The notes under the pieces: model-generated
Seen by the model: only the letters and a program-made list of their open reading frames with translations
Database searches by the model: none
Told to the model about the DNA's origin: nothing
Shown: positions 12,959-20,410 of the stretch, piece after piece
How the letters are laid out: every line of letters begins with the position of its first letter
Position numbering within the stretch: the first letter of the stretch is position 1
Position numbers and translations under genes: made by a program
DNA from: an uncultured Eubacteriales bacterium
GTDB lineage: Bacteria; Bacillota; Clostridia; Oscillospirales; Oscillospiraceae
Direction of reading: 5' to 3'
Assembly (NCBI GenBank): GCA_900549485.1
Contig: UROG01000034.1
Location: forward strand, 1 to 32,684
Length of the DNA: 32,684 nucleotides

Positions 12959-13837
12959 TCAGTAAAGATCCTCAACGACCTTGGAGGGGGGAGCTTCAAC
13001 GATTTCAGGGTGCTGGAAGGTGTAGCGCAGAGCCTGAAGAAACTGCGAAAAATAATGTCCGTCGGCAATGCGTTCGTCAATGACCATTTTGGTGTCAATA
13101 TACTTGTTGTCGAGCATCTGACCGTGACGGTTAAGCTCATACTTATGATATTTCGCGCCGAAGGCAATGAACACGGGCAGAGTACCGAAATTGTAGATGT
13201 GATGATAGACGGGACCGATACGGAGCGAACCGAGGTCGGTGATTATCATCGAGCCGTGGAACGGACTGAGCTCAAGCAGGTTTTCGGGAAGCCAGCCGAA
13301 ATAGTCCATAATGCGGAGAATCGTTATGGCAAGACGGAGCAGCGGGCGTGGGGCCTTGCAGAGCGTATCGGCAAAATCCTCGGTGTTGTTGTTATCGTCG
13401 CTTGTCTTGATCTCCTCGATCTTCTCGTTGAGCTTGCGGTACACGTCAAAAATCGTATCTGTGGGGACGAAATGAACCTTGATCGTCGTTTCCGTGGCGT
13501 TGATCGAGATGCTGCGCTTGACGACCATGACGACCTCAATGCCGTCTCTTGCATATATCCTGCGCCCGACGACAAAGCGGTTGACGCCCGGCAGCATGGA
13601 GATCGCCCTGACATAGGCGGCGATAATGAAATGCAGGATACCGATGCCTTTGTATCCGTCCACGCGCAGCTTCCTGAGCCGACGGTCAAGCGTGGATACT
13701 TCAAAGCTTTCCTCATAGTTCAGCCATGCATCGTTCCTTGTCGGCATTATGTAGGGGACAAATTTCGCAAAGCCTGGGAGGGAGCGGATAAGCCGACCCT
13801 CTTTGCGGTCTCCATAGCGCCTTTTATACTTGCTCAT
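12959..13837 (-). CDS. E2-type acyltransferase-fold protein (CAT-like) with altered catalytic motif
   Basis: The product (292 residues from ATG 13837; 303 from the alternative ATG 13870, which has no ribosome binding site) matches the catalytic domain of 2-oxoacid dehydrogenase E2 and chloramphenicol acetyltransferases. It lacks a lipoyl domain and an E1-binding domain. Recognisable parts are MPTRNDAWLNYEESFEVSTLD (31-51), ILHFIIAAYVRAI (68-80), NRFVVGRRIY, SMIITDLGSLRIGPVYHHIYNFGT (196-219) and VIDERIADGHYFSQFL (252-267). In active E2/CAT enzymes the last motif is H-x-x-x-D-G with His as the base; here it reads E-R-I-A-D-G, so His is Glu at about 255. It may bind acyl-CoA without classical transfer, or use another base. 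It forms its own unit with a promoter upstream. Confidence 0.75.
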   Translation of the reverse strand: MSKYKRRYGDRKEGRLIRSLPGFAKFVPYIMPTRNDAWLNYEESFEVSTLDRRLRKLRVDGYKGIGILHFIIAAYVRAISMLPGVNRFVVGRRIYARDGIEVVMVVKRSISINATETTIKVHFVPTDTIFDVYRKLNEKIEEIKTSDDNNNTEDFADTLCKAPRPLLRLAITILRIMDYFGWLPENLLELSPFHGSMIITDLGSLRIGPVYHHIYNFGTLPVFIAFGAKYHKYELNRHGQMLDNKYIDTKMVIDERIADGHYFSQFLQALRYTFQHPEIVEAPPSKVVEDLY

Positions 13838-13932
13838 ATCTGTATCACCGTTCCTTTCAATTTGTATCATTGCCGGGGCGATGTGCCGGATGAAAAGCGG
13901 GAAGTTTTATTAATAAATTATCAAACAAAAGT

Positions 13933-13961
13933 ATTATACAGTCTGCGGAGCAATTTTACAA
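13933..13961 (-). promoter_or_regulatory. Promoter of the E2-like gene
   Basis: On the minus strand TTGTAA (13961-13956), 17 bases, TATAAT (13938-13933), about 95 bases before the start codon. Confidence 0.7.
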
Positions 13962-13995
13962 GTTTTTATTTCGTGTTTCGAACTTTATTTGAATC

Positions 13996-14517
13996 TCAGC
14001 CCCAGATAAGGCGGACGATCCATGCCGATGTGAGAAAGCACACAATATCGGCGGTCAGTGCCGCGTATACCGCCCAGCGGCTGCCGCGCACACCGGCGGC
14101 GGAGAAGTAGACCGATATGACGTAAAACGTTGTTTCGCTTGAACCGAGCATTACGGCGGCGGTTCTGCCGATGAGCGAATCCGCGCCGAAGCTGTTTATA
14201 AGTTCGGCGGCGCTTCCCATTGCCGCCGAACCGGAAAGCGGCCTTATAAGCAGCATGAGCGCCGCTTCCTCCGGAACCCCTATCGCGCTCAGCAGCGGGG
14301 AGACGAGCCTGCCGAGCGCGTCGGCGGCGCCGGACGCACGCATGAACGCGACGGCGGGGAAAAGACACAGCATTGCGGGCATAATGGCGGCAAGCGTGTG
14401 AAGCCCCTTTTTTGCGCCATTTACCATGGCGGAATAAATATCCACGCCTTTACTCATGGCGAGTATGCAGGCAAAAACCGTTATGAGCGCTGGCACAAAA
14501 GAGAAAAGTTTAGTCAT
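13996..14517 (-). CDS. spmB: Spore maturation protein B (first, intact copy)
   Basis: The 173-residue membrane protein starts at ATG 14517, which overlaps the spmA stop as ATGA. It carries the nucleoside-recognition (Gate) domain of SpmB: GVDIYSAMVNGAKKGLHTLAAIMPAMLCLFPAVAFMRASGA, IRPLSGSAAMGSAAEL, and MLGSSETTFYVISVYFSAAG near the C-terminus. SpmA and SpmB are needed for proper spore core dehydration in Bacillus and Clostridium; the molecular substrate is unknown. Length is typical. This copy is complete, in contrast to the second copy at 22780-23103. Confidence 0.93.
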   Translation of the reverse strand: MTKLFSFVPALITVFACILAMSKGVDIYSAMVNGAKKGLHTLAAIMPAMLCLFPAVAFMRASGAADALGRLVSPLLSAIGVPEEAALMLLIRPLSGSAAMGSAAELINSFGADSLIGRTAAVMLGSSETTFYVISVYFSAAGVRGSRWAVYAALTADIVCFLTSAWIVRLIWG

Positions 14518-15086
14518 TTCCAAAACTTTTTCAGCACGAATGCGGCGCATAATCCGGCGGAGAGCGACAGCGCGGATACCGCCCAGACTGCGGGCAGAAT
14601 GTCAAACGGCGCGCTTGAACCCGCCGCTGCGCGCAGAGCGGCGGCGGTAGTCGGAATGAGCTGTATCGAAGCCGTGTTTATAACCACAAGCATACAAAGC
14701 TCATCCGCGATCTCCCTGCCATCTCCGAGCGAGACTATCGCTTTTGCAGCTCTGATTCCGGCGGGGGTCGCGGCATTTCCAAGCCCCATGAGATTTGCGC
14801 TGATGTTTTCGGAGATTGCGGCGCAGGCTTCCGGAGACGCGGCGGCATTCGGAAAGAAGCGGCGTATTACCGGACGGAGAAGTCCCGAGAGGGTCTCCGC
14901 CGCGCCGCATTGTTCAAAAAGTTCCGTGACGGCGCACCAGAAGCAAAGCCCTCCGGCGGCGGAGATACAAAAGCGCACCGCTTCATCCGCCCCCGTCATC
15001 AGCGATGAGACGGCATCCGCGTCCCCGCGCATAATGCACAGCAGCAGAGGCACGGCGTATAAAGCGATAAGAATATATGAAAACAT
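14514..15086 (-). CDS. spmA: Spore maturation protein A (first copy)
   Basis: The 190-residue membrane protein begins MFSYILIALYAVPLLLCI at ATG 15086, with GAGGGTGT upstream; an upstream in-frame start at 15149 is less likely. The Gate-domain motifs are present: AAGGLCFWCAVTELFEQCGAAETLSGLLRP, NISANLMGLGNAATPAGIRA and MLVVINTASIQLIPTTAAALRAA. It is translationally coupled to spmB. A promoter-like block conserved with the second spmA copy lies about 75 bases upstream. It is divergent from the PTS operon. Confidence 0.93.
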   Translation of the reverse strand: MFSYILIALYAVPLLLCIMRGDADAVSSLMTGADEAVRFCISAAGGLCFWCAVTELFEQCGAAETLSGLLRPVIRRFFPNAAASPEACAAISENISANLMGLGNAATPAGIRAAKAIVSLGDGREIADELCMLVVINTASIQLIPTTAAALRAAAGSSAPFDILPAVWAVSALSLSAGLCAAFVLKKFWK

Positions 15087-15129
15087 TTTGGACACCCTCT
15101 CAGGAACATAAAATACCCGTGGCGTGAGC

Positions 15130-15172
15130 AAAGTTATCCGGCGGGACAACCGTTCCTGATGAAATATATGAG
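15130..15172 (-). promoter_or_regulatory. Conserved block upstream of spmA copy 1, possible sporulation promoter
   Basis: The minus strand contains TCATATATTTCATCAGGAAC then GGTTGTCCCG. The same block with five or so changes lies upstream of the second spmA. CATATATT resembles the -10 boxes of forespore sigma factors (sigma F/G), with GTATG 16 bases upstream here as a possible -35. Assignment to a sigma factor is inference. Confidence 0.4.
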
Positions 15173-15205
15173 CGGCAATGCGCGCTCATACCGGAAGAGA
15201 CGCTG

Positions 15206-15261
15206 TTTTTTCCGTTGGAAACGGAAAAAATATGTTGGAAAATGTGGGGAAGCGTTGGTAA
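15206..15261 (+). promoter_or_regulatory. 20-bp-phased triple repeat and palindrome upstream of the PTS operon
   Basis: GTTGGAAA at 15214-15221, GTTGGAAA at 15234-15241 and GTTGGTAA at 15254-15261 are spaced exactly 20 bp, two helical turns. The first copy sits in a palindrome, TTTTTTCCGTT-GGA-AACGGAAAAAA (15206-15230). This is the expected layout for a multi-site activator array, most simply for the PRD regulator encoded in the same locus. A TAAAAT at 15278-15283 could be the -10 box, but it would start the transcript very near the ATG. Confidence 0.6.
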
Positions 15262-15298
15262 TCTTAAAGCAGAAAAATAAAATAGGAGCAATGGAAAT

Positions 15299-15790
15299 AT
15301 GGTTGAAGAGCGCATAGCCGAAAACGTACATAAAATGTTCAACAAAGAGCTTATATTTGTTTTTCCGCACATGGAAGATAAGGAAACGCTTATCGAACGG
15401 CTTGGGAGCGCTGCCGTCGAGCGCGGGCTTGTATTGCCGAGCTTTACCAAAGCGGTGATAGACCGCGAGAAAGATTATCCCACCGGCTTGAGTACGGAAT
15501 ATATTGACCTTGCCGTACCGCATACGGATGCCTGCCATGTCATACAGCAGGTCATTATAGTTGCAAAGCTTGACGACCCCGTGACCTTTGTTGCAATGGG
15601 CAGTGATGACGAAACGGTCGCGGCGAAGTATGTCTTTCTGCTCCTGCTGAAAAATGACGGTGAGCAGGTCCCTTTGCTGCAAAAGCTCATGGATATGTGT
15701 TCCGACAAGGATGCGACGGACGCTCTGAAAAAAGCGGATACTCCGGAGGAGATATTCAAAGTTATTTATGAATACTATTGCGCCGGTTGA
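15299..15790 (+). CDS. PTS EIIA component, galactitol/fructose-nitrogen type (GatA-like)
   Basis: The 163-residue protein is a PTS EIIA type-2 domain. The phosphorylated His is H75 in YIDLAVPHTDACHV, and the following strand VIIVAKLDDPVTFVAMGSDDETVAAKYVFLLL is typical. It takes phosphate from HPr and passes it to the EIIB Cys. GGAG lies 10 bases before the ATG; another ATG at 15291 is out of frame and soon stops. It is the first gene of the PTS locus. Homology is to the GatA family, but that family serves several polyols and sugars. Confidence 0.9.
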   Translation: MVEERIAENVHKMFNKELIFVFPHMEDKETLIERLGSAAVERGLVLPSFTKAVIDREKDYPTGLSTEYIDLAVPHTDACHVIQQVIIVAKLDDPVTFVAMGSDDETVAAKYVFLLLLKNDGEQVPLLQKLMDMCSDKDATDALKKADTPEEIFKVIYEYYCAG

Positions 15791-15849
15791 CAAGGGCGGA
15801 GACGCTTTTATAAGGCGTTGAAACCCTTGTTGACCAACACTTTGGTGTT
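15791..15849 (+). promoter_or_regulatory. Two hairpins between the EIIA and EIIB genes
   Basis: CAAGGG (15791-15796) pairs with CCCTTG (15824-15829) around an inner stem ACGCTTT/AAGGCGT. AACAC/GTGTT (15836-15849) forms a second hairpin. In an operon such structures often set mRNA processing and relative protein levels. Confidence 0.45.
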
Positions 15850-15883
15850 CTGAAAATAAATACGTAAAGAAAGGAGAGACAGA

Positions 15884-16162
15884 ATGAAAAGAATAGTAGT
15901 GGCATGCAACGCCGGCGTTGCCACTTCCGCAACGATAGCGTGCAAGATCAAAAAACTGCTTGAAGAGCGCGGTCTGGAGGCAAATGTAGAGGCAACGGAG
16001 ATCACCGGACTCGAACAGGCGCTGAGAGGCGCGTGTATGTACGTGTGCGTCATAAAGCCCAATAAGGATTACGGCGTGCCTATGTGCAACGGCGTTGCGT
16101 TCCTGACGGGCGTCGGCATGGAGAAAGAACTGCAAAAAATAATAGATGTTTTGCAGCAGTAA
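15884..16162 (+). CDS. PTS EIIB component, galactitol type (GatB-like)
   Basis: The 92-residue protein has the EIIB P-loop VVACNAGVATSATIACKI, in which Cys8 is the phosphorylated residue, and a Rossmann-like fold. It accepts phosphate from EIIA H75 and transfers it to the sugar bound by EIIC. AAAGGAGAG precedes the ATG. It lies 93 bases after the EIIA gene and about 60 before EIIC. Separate single-domain A, B and C proteins are characteristic of the galactitol family. Confidence 0.93.
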   Translation: MKRIVVACNAGVATSATIACKIKKLLEERGLEANVEATEITGLEQALRGACMYVCVIKPNKDYGVPMCNGVAFLTGVGMEKELQKIIDVLQQ

Positions 16163-16222
16163 GATACCTGCCGGTGCAGATGTGAAATTAAAAAACAATA
16201 GAAAAACGAGAGGTAAGACAAG

Positions 16223-17587
16223 ATGGAAATATTGTCAAAAGTATTCGGCTTTATAGTAAATGATCTTGGCTCAACGATTGTTCTGCCGCTTATTATGATG
16301 ATAGTCGGCAAGGCATTCGGAATGAAGTGGAAAGAAGCGTTCTCCTCCGGTCTGTTGCTTGCGGTCGCGTTCAAGGCGGTCGGTCTTGTGACCGGATATA
16401 TGTCCGACATGATCTGCCCTGTGGGTAAGTCAATGGCGGAGACGGTCGGCAGATCTTTCCCGATAGTTGACGGCGGCTGGGCGCCTCTGTCCTCCATAAC
16501 ATGGACATGGAAGTACGCGTTTCTGATGTTCCCGATCCAGATAGGCGTAAACCTCCTTATGCTTGCACTCAAGAAAACAAAGACTCTCAATATAGATATG
16601 TGGAATGTCTGGGGCAAAGCCTTTATCGGCTATCTGACCGTTGCCGCTACCGGCAAGCTCTACCTCGGCATACTCATGGCGATCGTTATGATCGTTATGG
16701 AACTCATCCTTGGCGATGCAATGCAGCCGCGCGTACAGCGCATCACCGGCATAGAGAATGTCAGCTGCCCCCACCGCCATATGCTTCTCTGCTCCCTGAT
16801 ATACCCCGTTGATATGCTCCTGCGCAAGATTCCCTTCCTCAACAAAGACCTCAACCTCAACACCCTGCGCAAAAAGTTCGGTCTGCTCTTTGAGCGCCAT
16901 ATCCTCGGCTTTATCCTCGGCACAATGTTCGGGCTGATCGCCGGAAAGAAAGTCATAGAGTCCGTTCAGCTCGGTATCATTGCCGCTACTGCGCTCTATC
17001 TGCTGCCGATAGTCGTCCGTATATTCATGATGGCGCTCAATCCCATTGCCGACACCGCCACCTCACGCATGAAGAAAGTCCTCAAATCCGATCAGGAAGT
17101 TTACATCGGCCTGGACAACCCCATGCTGCTCGGCGAAGACGCTATCTGGATAGTCGTTATGATGTGTATGCCCGTCACCCTGCTGCTTGCATTCCTCCTG
17201 CCTTGGAACCAGATCCTGCCCTTTGCAGCGCTTGACAACCTCACTCTCGGTCTGTGCGTATACATGGTCACCAACGGAAACATTCTCAGAATGTTCATCC
17301 TCTACATCGCTTTCACTCCCGCGTATCTGTGGGTCGCAACCACCCTTGCTCCCACCATCTCCGCACTCGGCATAGAAAACGGCATCATCTCCGAGGGAAC
17401 TCTGATCGCCAGCGCCGGTATGGACTGCCCGATATTCGTTTACGCTTTCTCGCAGCTCTTCACTTTCCTGCAGGGCAACTTTGTCCCGCTCATCATCGCC
17501 GTTATCTACATTATCGGCTTTATCTACACTGTCAAGGGCTTCAAGAAAGAGGGTCTTGCGGACAAAGCAGCCTTTGCCGCAAAGTAA
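16223..17587 (+). CDS. PTS EIIC component, galactitol family permease (GatC-like)
   Basis: The 454-residue protein has about ten to twelve membrane helices. It matches EIIC-Gat in its start (FGFIVNDLGSTIVLPLIMMIVGKAFGMKWKEAFSSGLLLAVAFKAVGLV), the conserved GGWAPLSSITWTWKYAFLMFPIQIGVN, and the late DNPMLLGEDAIWIVVMMC and NLTLGLCVYMVTNGNI regions. It binds and translocates the sugar, which is phosphorylated on the way. Codon use in the second half is notably C-ending (CTC, ATC, AAC), more biased than in neighbours, perhaps because of high expression. The family covers galactitol, arabitol, ribitol and other substrates, so specificity cannot be read here. Confidence 0.92.
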   Translation: MEILSKVFGFIVNDLGSTIVLPLIMMIVGKAFGMKWKEAFSSGLLLAVAFKAVGLVTGYMSDMICPVGKSMAETVGRSFPIVDGGWAPLSSITWTWKYAFLMFPIQIGVNLLMLALKKTKTLNIDMWNVWGKAFIGYLTVAATGKLYLGILMAIVMIVMELILGDAMQPRVQRITGIENVSCPHRHMLLCSLIYPVDMLLRKIPFLNKDLNLNTLRKKFGLLFERHILGFILGTMFGLIAGKKVIESVQLGIIAATALYLLPIVVRIFMMALNPIADTATSRMKKVLKSDQEVYIGLDNPMLLGEDAIWIVVMMCMPVTLLLAFLLPWNQILPFAALDNLTLGLCVYMVTNGNILRMFILYIAFTPAYLWVATTLAPTISALGIENGIISEGTLIASAGMDCPIFVYAFSQLFTFLQGNFVPLIIAVIYIIGFIYTVKGFKKEGLADKAAFAAK

Positions 17588-17608
17588 TTTACAGCATATA
17601 ACCCGCAA

Positions 17609-17638
17609 CCAATATGCCGGAGTCATCCGGCATATTGG
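17609..17638. terminator. Perfect hairpin after the EIIC gene
   Basis: CCAATATGCCGGA and its exact complement form a 13-bp stem with a GTCA loop, 22 bases after the EIIC stop. No T tract follows. It may be a partial terminator or a stabiliser; the regulator gene downstream has its own promoter. Confidence 0.55.
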
Positions 17639-17649
17639 TATATAACGGG

Positions 17650-17679
17650 TTTACAGACTTCGGAGGATGTGTATATAAT
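17650..17679 (+). promoter_or_regulatory. Promoter of the PRD regulator gene
   Basis: TTTACA (17650-17655), 18 bases, TATAAT (17674-17679), about 45 bases before the GTG start. Confidence 0.6.
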
Positions 17680-17723
17680 AATGCCGGCATAAACGGCGGA
17701 AGCTTTGTTAGGAGCGTTATGAG

Positions 17724-19676
17724 GTGGAAAGAATAGACCGAAAGAATGATTTGATATTATTGAATCTTTTGGAGGCCGATGACTGGCTTACCTCCACACA
17801 GCTTGCTCAAAAAATGCAGGTAAGCGACAGAACGGTCCGCAGCAGGCTTGCGGAGCTTAGCGGTCTGCTGAATGGGGAGGACATAGAGCTGATAGCGGAA
17901 AGAGGCAAAGGGTATCGCATAGCGGCGGCGGACAAACCGGCGCTCAGGCGGATACTCTCTCGCGGCGGCGTGTGTGCCGATGCCGGATTCCGCCGCGACC
18001 TTATGCTTGAACTGCTCGATCTGTCGGCGCCGGAGGATATTGACGAGCTGTGCGACAGGCTTTTTATGAGCCGTACCGCACTTGAAAACGAGCTTAAAAA
18101 CGTTAAAAAAGAACTTAGCGAAAGCAAAAGCAATCTTGTCCTTGTGAGGAGAAAAAACACTCTGCTCATTGACGGAAACGAGCGCAGCAAGCGCGTTATG
18201 ATAAGCTATCACATGGACAACCGCTTCCACAACCCTATGTCGTACGACCTTATGGGCTACTCGGCATACTTCCCGTATGATGAGCTGCACGGTACGATAG
18301 AGGCGATAAACGACGTTTTGCGCCGCCATAATATAGCCGTTTCCGACACGGGGCGGCTCACCATAGCCGTACACAGCCTTATTGCGATCAAAAGGATAGA
18401 AAAAGGGCTTGCCCTCGACAGCAAATGCCTCTCCGAAAGCGAAAGGGAGGACTGCTCCGCCGAATATTCCGCCGCGCAGGAAATTTTTATGCGCATGAAA
18501 GAGCGTTTCGGCGTTGAGGCGAATCGGTATGAATATGAAGCGCTGGCTTACTGTATTTATTTCCGGCGCTTTTTCAGCATCGGCGACAATTCGCATAAGA
18601 GCGCGGAGGAGAATATTGACGCGAAGTATCTCAACGCCGTAGCGGAGATACTTGCGGAGATACGCGGCATATACTGCATGGATCTTACCACTGACAGGGA
18701 ACTGCTCATAAACCTTGCCTATCATTTGCAGTCCACCGTCAACAAGCGCGGCAACGGTCAGCATTATGCAAATCCGATATTGGAAGATGTGCGCAGCAAG
18801 TACCCGTTTGTTTTCGAACTTGCCATCACGTTCCGCGATTATTTTTTGCAGAAGCTCGGAATCGCGCTTGACGAGAGCGAAACGGCTTATATTGCCGTAC
18901 ATCTCGGCGCGGCGGTCGAGCGGCTGAAGATGCAGAACGGAACGCATAAGCTGAAAGCCGTGCTGGTGTGCCATGCAAGTCTGTCAACTTCCAAATTCCT
19001 TATGGCGAAGATACTCTCGCTCTTCGGCAACCGGCTTTTCCTCTGCGGACCGTATTCGGTCTTTGACAGCGCTTCGATCATGGAAGAGCAGCCGGATATT
19101 ATAATTTCCACAACGAAAACCGCCATGATAAACTGCGGCAATACGCCGATAGCCTATATAAACCTCATTCCGGACGCAAGGGACGCAAAGCAGCTTGGCA
19201 GGGTCATAGACGTGGCGGAGTATAATGTCGTCTCCAGTCACTGCTTTACGGACTTCTTTGACGAAAAGTTTTTCTATCCGGAACTTGACGTGAAAAGCCC
19301 TGCCGATGCGATCAACATCATGGCGGACGACCTTGCGCGGGCGGGCATTGCGCAGGAAAACTTTAAGGAATCGACCATTCAGCGCGAAAGCTTTTCAACG
19401 ACCGTGCTGAAAAACGGCATTGCCCTGCCGCACCCGAAAAGCTTTTACTCAAACAGAACGACCATATCCGTTGCCACGCTTGCGCGCCCTGTCGAGTGGA
19501 GCGGCAGCAAGGCGCAGATAGTGTTTATGATGGCGGTCAAGGCGGGGGAACAGCAGTTTCTGCGGGACTTCTATGAGATGATAGTGAATCTCTCCGACAG
19601 CGAGGAAAGCGTGAACAGAGTCCTGAAAATCAGGAATTTTGACGAGCTTATCGCTTATCTGAATACGCTGAACTAA
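17724..19676 (+). CDS. PRD-domain transcriptional activator (BglG/MtlR type) with EIIB-like and EIIA domains
   Basis: The 650-residue protein starts at GTG 17724, with GGAG 9 bases upstream. Domains in order: N-terminal HTH_11 (about 6-60, ending DRTVRSRLAEL), a second Mga-like helical domain (about 90-170), PRD1 (about 185-290) and PRD2 (about 295-400) with His residues such as VHSLIAI, YHLQSTVNK and VHLGAAVE, a GatB-like EIIB domain with Cys in LVCHASLSTSK (about 412-422), and an EIIA type-2 domain with H570 in IALPHP. This architecture belongs to MtlR/LicR-type DNA-binding activators, not RNA-binding antiterminators. HPr phosphorylates PRD2 to activate, and EIIB/EIIA phosphorylation inhibits. 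It should control the promoter before the EIIA gene. Confidence 0.92.
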   Translation: MERIDRKNDLILLNLLEADDWLTSTQLAQKMQVSDRTVRSRLAELSGLLNGEDIELIAERGKGYRIAAADKPALRRILSRGGVCADAGFRRDLMLELLDLSAPEDIDELCDRLFMSRTALENELKNVKKELSESKSNLVLVRRKNTLLIDGNERSKRVMISYHMDNRFHNPMSYDLMGYSAYFPYDELHGTIEAINDVLRRHNIAVSDTGRLTIAVHSLIAIKRIEKGLALDSKCLSESEREDCSAEYSAAQEIFMRMKERFGVEANRYEYEALAYCIYFRRFFSIGDNSHKSAEENIDAKYLNAVAEILAEIRGIYCMDLTTDRELLINLAYHLQSTVNKRGNGQHYANPILEDVRSKYPFVFELAITFRDYFLQKLGIALDESETAYIAVHLGAAVERLKMQNGTHKLKAVLVCHASLSTSKFLMAKILSLFGNRLFLCGPYSVFDSASIMEEQPDIIISTTKTAMINCGNTPIAYINLIPDARDAKQLGRVIDVAEYNVVSSHCFTDFFDEKFFYPELDVKSPADAINIMADDLARAGIAQENFKESTIQRESFSTTVLKNGIALPHPKSFYSNRTTISVATLARPVEWSGSKAQIVFMMAVKAGEQQFLRDFYEMIVNLSDSEESVNRVLKIRNFDELIAYLNTLN

Positions 19677-19776
19677 TATACCCCCGAATATAGCGGTCAT
19701 TTACGCAAAGCCGGAAAATTACAGCGCCGGCTTAGGTGAAAAATAAAAAATGTTTTACAGCAGACAGGAGTAAAAA

Positions 19777-20409
19777 ATGGAAAAAGAAATCAAAAGAGAA
19801 ATTATTGACGAAATAATCAGAATCGGCATCCAGATGGATCAAAAAGGCATGGTAAACGCATTTGAGGGCAACCTTTCCATCAAGGACAGAGAAACCGGAC
19901 TGCTCTATATAACGCCCTCCGGCAAAAGAAAGATAGAGCTGACGCCGGATATGATCGCGGTTCTCGATGAGGACGGAAAGCAGATCGCCGGACGTTTCAA
20001 GCCCTCTTCCGAGCTGCCCATGCATACTCATTCCTATCTTATGCGGCCCGATGTAAACGCCGTTATCCACTGCCATTCTCCGTATCTCACCGCATACGCC
20101 ATCTGCAACAAGCCCGTTGTGTGCCGCGCCTATGCTGAGTTTATGATGCTGGCGGGCGATATGATACCCGTTGTTCCCTACGGCAAGCCCGGCACGGATG
20201 AGATATACGCAAAGATGGGGCCGTTCCTCAAGAACCATAACATCGTCCTGCTTGGCAACCACGGGCCTCTCTCCGTCGGACCGGATCTGGCTACTGCGTT
20301 CAACCGCATGGATTCGTCCGAGCGTATCGCGCGCATAATAAACATCGCCAAGAGCGTAGGAGAGCTTTCGGATCTGCCCGATTACGAGATAGCGCGCCTG
20401 TTTGAGTAA
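19777..20409 (+). CDS. Class II aldolase (FucA/AraD family)
   Basis: The 210-residue protein has the class II aldolase/adducin fold. Metal ligands are H98 and H100 (NAVIHCHSPYL) and H162 (LLGNHGPLSVG); E79 in KPSSELPMHTH is the catalytic acid seen in L-fuculose-1-phosphate aldolase. EGNLSIKD and ITPSGK form the phosphate-binding loops. Such enzymes cleave L-fuculose-1-P, L-rhamnulose-1-P, D-ribulose-1-P or 5-deoxyribulose-1-P into DHAP and an aldehyde, or epimerise ribulose-5-P. It lies between the PTS regulator and enzyme I and nearly touches the enzyme I gene. That implies it acts on the PTS product directly. AGGAG lies 7 bases before the ATG. Confidence 0.9.
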   Translation: MEKEIKREIIDEIIRIGIQMDQKGMVNAFEGNLSIKDRETGLLYITPSGKRKIELTPDMIAVLDEDGKQIAGRFKPSSELPMHTHSYLMRPDVNAVIHCHSPYLTAYAICNKPVVCRAYAEFMMLAGDMIPVVPYGKPGTDEIYAKMGPFLKNHNIVLLGNHGPLSVGPDLATAFNRMDSSERIARIINIAKSVGELSDLPDYEIARLFE

Positions 20410-20410
20410 T

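Noticed and set aside
13010..14110. Plus-strand open frame opposite the E2-like gene and the end of spmB.
   Set aside because: It runs antisense through two recognised genes and has no known domain.
15206..15298. Sigma-54 (-24/-12) promoter for the PTS operon.
   Set aside because: No GG-N10-GC element is placed correctly, and the regulator has an HTH plus PRD layout without a sigma-54 activator (AAA) domain.
17757..18974. Minus-strand open frame of about 400 codons.
   Set aside because: It is the shadow of the PRD regulator gene. Its peptide has no recognisable domain and no ribosome binding site. The same holds for minus-strand frames opposite enzyme I (21323-22165) and ftsH (27274-28389).
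19708..19733. AAGCCGG/CCGGCTT hairpin before the aldolase gene as a BglG-type antiterminator target.
   Set aside because: The regulator is of the DNA-binding MtlR/LicR type and no T tract follows the stem. It may be a minor processing structure only.
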